Assembly (NCBI GenBank): GCA_002336975.1
Contig: DDFA01000033.1
Location: 1 to 8,386, forward strand
From: Phyllobacteriaceae bacterium UBA1940
Lineage (GTDB): Bacteria; Pseudomonadota; Alphaproteobacteria; Rhizobiales; Rhizobiaceae
DNA length: 8,386 bases
Direction: 5' to 3'
The position numbers and the translations under genes were made by a program. The notes under the pieces are model-generated. The model saw nothing but the letters and a program-made list of their open reading frames with translations, was not told the origin of the DNA and did not search any database. Shown here piece by piece: positions 6,016 through 8,386 of the stretch. How positions within the stretch are numbered: the first letter of the stretch is position 1; every line of letters begins with the position of its first letter.

Positions 6016-7575
6016 TCAGGCCAGATCGTTGATCAGCCTGCGCAGCAGTTCGAGTTCCTGCGCCAGCGTCGTGTCGGCGCCGGACTGGGTTTCGATCTTG
6101 CGCACCGCATGCAAGACGGTGGTGTGATCGCGACCGCCGAAACGGCGGCCGATTTCCGGCAGCGAGCGCGGCGTCAGCACTTTCGACAGATACATCGCCA
6201 CCTGGCGCGGCTTGACGATGGTGCGGGTGCGCCGGTTCGACAGAAGTTCGTTCTTCGACACATTGTAGTGCCGCGCGACGATGCGCTGGATGTCCTCGAT
6301 GCGCACGCGCTTGGCGTCGCCGGCGCGGTAGATATGGCTCAGCAGTTCGTCGACGCGCTCGATTGAGATGTTCGGCTCGAACGACTGGCGGAAGATCACC
6401 TGGTTGAACGCGCCTTCCAGCTCGCGGCCGCTGCCGGTGACGGTGCGCGCGACATGTTCGAGCACGGCCTCTGAGACGGCGACGGTCTGGTCTTCCGAGG
6501 CGGCGTGCAACAGGCGCTGCTTCAGCATCGACAGCCGCATCTGGTAATCGGGCGCGCCCATTTCCAGCGACACGCCGCCATTGAGGCGCGAGCGGACGCG
6601 CGGCTCGAGCGATTCCAGATCCGACGGCGGCCGGTCGGCGGCCACCACAACCTGCTTGGCGCTGTCGAGCAACATGTTGATCAGATGGCAGAATTCGTTC
6701 TGGATCGACTTGCCCTGCAGGAACTGCATGTCGTCGATGATCAGGAGGTCGATGTCGCGCAGCTGTTCCTTCAGCGTCAGCGCGTTGTTGTCGCGAATCG
6801 CGGTGGCGAAGCGCCACATGAAGTATTCCGCCGTCAGGTAGACGACGCGCGAGCGCGGGCTCTTCTTCAGCGATTCCGCCGCGATCGCCTGCAAGAGGTG
6901 GGTCTTGCCGAGCCCGACCGAGGCGTGGATGAACAGCGGGTTGAACCGCACCGAACCGGGACCGGCCTCGGCGACCGTGCGGGCGGCGGCATGCGCCACG
7001 CGGTTCGACGGGCCTTCGACAAAGGATTCGAAGGTGTAGCGCGGGTCGAGCGGCGAGCCGATCGCGCCGGACCTGGCCTCATGTTCGGAAAACTGCGGGC
7101 GCGGGGCGGCAGCGCGGTCGGTCTTGGGCTGCGCCGGCACCGTGCCGGTGGCCAGCGAGGTGTCGGCGGCGCGCGCCGGCTTGCGGGTGACGCTTGCGCT
7201 GGCGTCGGCCTCGCCCTGGCTGACGCCGTGGCGCTGCGGGCTGCGGACGATGATCTCGATCTTGAGGTTGGACGGATCGGCCTCGCGCCACAGTTCGGCG
7301 ACCATGGTCAGATAATGGTTGTTGATCCACGAGCGCAGGAACGCGGTCGGCACCGACAGGCGCACCACGCCCTTGGAAACGTCGGCGACCTTCATGCGGC
7401 CGAACCAGCTGGTGTAGACGTCGCTGCCCAGCCGCGCCCGCAACTGCGCCCTGACCTTGTCGAACGCCTCGCTCGCCACGTTCGCCTCGCCGCCGGCGCG
7501 CGCCGCGTGCCTGCCGATCGAATGCGGCGCTGGCGTTGCGCTCTCCATGCTCGCGCCGAAGCCCCCGTCCGTCAT
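6016..7575 (-). CDS. dnaA: Chromosomal replication initiator protein DnaA
   Basis: A 519-residue AAA+ initiator that binds DnaA boxes and opens the replication origin. From ATG 7575, domain I spans about 33-112 ([23 protein letters not shown]). A poorly conserved Ala/Arg-rich linker follows (about 113-175). The AAA+ core has Walker A SVGLGKTH (219-226), Walker B LLIIDD (277-282), sensor [10 protein letters not shown] (309-317) and the arginine-finger region EPRVRSRL (324-331). Domain IV ends in the DNA-binding signature [15 protein letters not shown] (481-495). Walker A begins Ser-Val-Gly where many DnaA proteins have Gly-Val-Gly. ATG 7575 is preferred because GAGGA(AA) sits 5 nt before it; in-frame ATG 7599 and GTG 7605 are alternatives that would add 8 or 10 residues. 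An intrinsic terminator follows. DnaA-box-like sites upstream suggest autoregulation. Confidence 0.98.
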   Translation of the reverse strand: MTDGGFGASMESATPAPHSIGRHAARAGGEANVASEAFDKVRAQLRARLGSDVYTSWFGRMKVADVSKGVVRLSVPTAFLRSWINNHYLTMVAELWREADPSNLKIEIIVRSPQRHGVSQGEADASASVTRKPARAADTSLATGTVPAQPKTDRAAAPRPQFSEHEARSGAIGSPLDPRYTFESFVEGPSNRVAHAAARTVAEAGPGSVRFNPLFIHASVGLGKTHLLQAIAAESLKKSPRSRVVYLTAEYFMWRFATAIRDNNALTLKEQLRDIDLLIIDDMQFLQGKSIQNEFCHLINMLLDSAKQVVVAADRPPSDLESLEPRVRSRLNGGVSLEMGAPDYQMRLSMLKQRLLHAASEDQTVAVSEAVLEHVARTVTGSGRELEGAFNQVIFRQSFEPNISIERVDELLSHIYRAGDAKRVRIEDIQRIVARHYNVSKNELLSNRRTRTIVKPRQVAMYLSKVLTPRSLPEIGRRFGGRDHTTVLHAVRKIETQSGADTTLAQELELLRRLINDLA

Positions 7576-7799
7576 GTCTTTCCTCGCTTTGTCGCCCATC
7601 TTCACTCACTCGCGGCGGATGACGTTGTTCGCCTCCGCGCTTCTTGTTTCCCGCAACCGTTCTGCCGCGACCGGTTCCGGGCACTCACACGTTCAGGCAA
7701 AAGCTTCGCCGCCCGGCCACAGGTCGGGTGAGGCAAGTTCGCCGTCATTCTAAGGGGCCGCGCCGCAACACAACCACGAGAAACGCAAACGCCCCCACT

Positions 7800-7820
7800 C
7801 CCGCGGCCATCGGCCGTGGG
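7800..7820. other. Strong GC-rich hairpin in the dnaA leader
   Basis: CCCGCGGCC, loop ATC and GGCCGTGGG pair over 9 positions including one G-U. In the - strand RNA it would form a stable stem about 225 nt upstream of the dnaA start, if transcription begins further upstream. No U-tract follows in either direction, so a standard terminator is unlikely. Confidence 0.5.
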
Positions 7821-8079
7821 CGATTTCGCCAGTTCTTTCGTCTGGTTCGAGGGGCGTTTTTCCCCCGCTCTCGATGGTCTGAACCTACAGGCCGGCAGGC
7901 GTTGAGAGCAAGGGCCCCGGTTACCCTTTCTTAACCTCGACAGGGGCGTCTGGCGGGTCGATTCGAGGGGGTTGCGCAAGCCCGGTCTGGCAAAGTTCTT
8001 GTGAATCAATTGCTTCCCGCAAATGCGCTGGTTTGCGGCCGCGCCCAAAAAAGAATCTGAAAAAATTCGCTTGACAGAG

Positions 8080-8125
8080 CTACCCACAACCATGGCCCGG
8101 GCAATTGTGGACAACCTGTGCATAA
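8080..8125. promoter_or_regulatory. Cluster of DnaA-box-like sites
   Basis: TGTGCATAA (8117-8125) is the reverse complement of TTATGCACA and fits the TTATNCACA consensus fully. TGTGGACAA (8106-8114) differs from TGTGGATAA at one base and lies 11 bp away in the same orientation, about one helical turn. CTACCCACA (8080-8088) is a weaker site (two mismatches) in the opposite orientation. Binding by DnaA, for autoregulation or origin function, is inferred. Confidence 0.6.
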
Positions 8126-8146
8126 CCTTCCATAACTATATGATTT

Positions 8147-8165
8147 TCCTCATTTTTCATGAGGA
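8147..8165. promoter_or_regulatory. Perfect 7-bp inverted repeat in AT-rich patch
   Basis: TCCTCAT, a 5-nt spacer and ATGAGGA form a perfect inverted repeat. On the - strand it would cover the spacer and -35 area of a possible TATAGT -10 (8140-8135), with the DnaA-box-like sites just downstream. This is a plausible operator position; the binding protein is unknown and no T-run supports a terminator. Confidence 0.4.
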
Positions 8166-8288
8166 TGTGACAATCCGCTTACAGGGGAGATCGAGGCTAT
8201 CGGCAATAGACTCCCGCGCCATTGGCGGCAATTGAAAAGCGTTCTTGCAACGGAACCAATTGCTTAGCTGGTAAACAAACACCGAAGT

Positions 8289-8308
8289 AAAAAAGGCCTC
8301 TGAAAGGC
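8289..8308 (-). terminator. Candidate intrinsic terminator of a leftward gene beyond the window
   Basis: On the - strand, GCCTT-TCA-GAGGC (8308-8296, one wobble pair) is followed by C and TTTTTT (8294-8289). The stem is short but the U-tract is good. It implies a - strand gene ending to the right. In many Rhizobiales rpsT lies upstream of dnaA, but no S20 sequence is visible here. Confidence 0.5.
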
Positions 8309-8386
8309 ATGTTTATGCGGATGCAGAATCAGCCCGCCGACCGGCGCGGTCGCAGGCCGGCGCGGCCCTGCGGCGGCGCCCAAAAG
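8309..8386. other. Unassigned GC-rich window end
   Basis: The last 72 bases or so are very GC-rich and full of short inverted repeats, such as CGACC/GGTCG and CGCAGG/CCTGCG. A + strand frame from ATG 8315 stays open to the edge with AAGG 7 nt upstream, but its Arg/Gly/Pro-rich product is not recognisable. On the - strand two frames stop within the segment without a recognisable C-terminus. No gene is claimed. Confidence 0.3.

Larger units (their letters stand above)
8007..8263. repeat. Four dispersed (G)CAATTG(C) motifs
   Basis: CAATTGC occurs at 8007-8013 and 8257-8263 (both extended to CAATTGCTT), and GCAATTG occurs at 8101-8107 and 8228-8234. The last two copies form an inverted pair. A 6-bp palindrome is expected about once in 4 kb by chance, so four in 257 bp is notable. 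The 8101 copy abuts and overlaps a DnaA-box-like site. Confidence 0.5.
7576..8288 (-). promoter_or_regulatory. Gene-free dnaA upstream/leader region
   Basis: About 0.7 kb between dnaA and the left edge of the next terminator carries no convincing gene. The part near dnaA (7606-7990) is GC-rich and hairpin-forming. The far part (8040-8290) is markedly AT-richer. It contains DnaA-box-like sites, two A6 tracts (8047-8052 and 8060-8065), an inverted repeat, and GANTC sites at 7960-7964, 8003-8007, 8053-8057 and 8209-8213 (a fifth lies at 8326-8330). Candidate -10 hexamers on the - strand are TAGAAT (7752-7747) and TATAGT (8140-8135), but neither has a good -35. The most likely role is the dnaA promoter and leader. 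A chromosomal origin is possible, but in several studied alphaproteobacteria oriC lies near hemE instead. Confidence 0.6.

Noticed and set aside
6505..7731. 408-codon + strand open frame opposite dnaA
   Set aside because: Antisense shadow of DnaA; no domain or ribosome site.
7921..7960. CtrA binding site (TTAA-N7-TTAA)
   Set aside because: A TTAACC half occurs at 7931, but no second TTAA follows at the right spacing.
8071..8099. + strand promoter starting with TTGACA at 8071
   Set aside because: The sequence 16-18 bp downstream is GC-rich (around 8093-8100) with no -10-like hexamer, and no convincing + strand gene follows.
7602..8123. 173-codon - strand open frame directly upstream of dnaA
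   Set aside because: It runs through hairpins and DnaA-like boxes, has no recognisable protein character and no good ribosome site; better explained as leader DNA.
8023..8235. 70-codon + strand frame with a hydrophobic stretch in the AT-rich region
   Set aside because: No ribosome site and no family resemblance; it overlaps the DnaA-box cluster.
7606..8288. Definite chromosomal oriC
   Set aside because: One consensus-fitting box, one near match and one weak site beside an AT-rich patch are not enough, and oriC of several alphaproteobacteria lies near hemE. Kept only as a possibility.

Overview
The window looks like a chromosomal housekeeping segment of a high-GC alphaproteobacterium. It most resembles the Hyphomicrobiales (Rhizobiales), in a Mesorhizobium/Phyllobacteriaceae-like lineage. 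This placement rests on protein character (DnaA, DnaN, RecF, DUF2244, the HTH-MGMT fusion), on a rhizobial-type palindromic intergenic repeat, and on GANTC (CcrM-type) sites upstream of dnaA. It is an inference from reading the sequence, with no database search.

Left part (1-3597). The window opens inside a Zn/Cd/Pb P1B-type ATPase (zntA-like, + strand). A 401-bp gene-free stretch follows, carrying a RIME-like palindromic repeat. Next come a four-helix DUF2214 membrane protein (+), endonuclease III nth (-), a two-helix DUF2244 membrane protein (+) divergent from nth, and a regulator/repair fusion (+) that joins an AraC-type HTH to an O6-alkylguanine-DNA methyltransferase. The packing is tight. 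DUF2214 and nth overlap by 13 bp at their 3' ends. nth and DUF2244 start codons are separated by only 22 bp. The HTH-MGMT gene and recF overlap by 14 bp.

Right part (3584-8386). The replication/repair cluster dnaA-dnaN-recF runs leftward on the - strand. dnaA is followed by a good intrinsic terminator, so dnaN probably has its own promoter. dnaN and recF are translationally coupled by an 8-nt overlap at a GTG start. Upstream of dnaA lies about 0.7 kb without a convincing gene. It holds DnaA-box-like sites, five GANTC sites, a recurring (G)CAATTG(C) motif, an AT-rich patch with a perfect inverted repeat, and a strong GC-rich hairpin in the presumed leader. An intrinsic terminator at 8289-8308 (- strand) suggests that another leftward gene ends just beyond the window.

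Functionally, the right half supplies replication initiation (DnaA), the beta clamp (DnaN) and gap repair (RecF). Two DNA repair enzymes (Nth for oxidised pyrimidines, HTH-MGMT for O6-alkylguanine) sit alongside. I saw no mobile element, CRISPR array, defence system, tRNA or rRNA. The coding content is conventional, and the least explained sequence is the dnaA upstream region.
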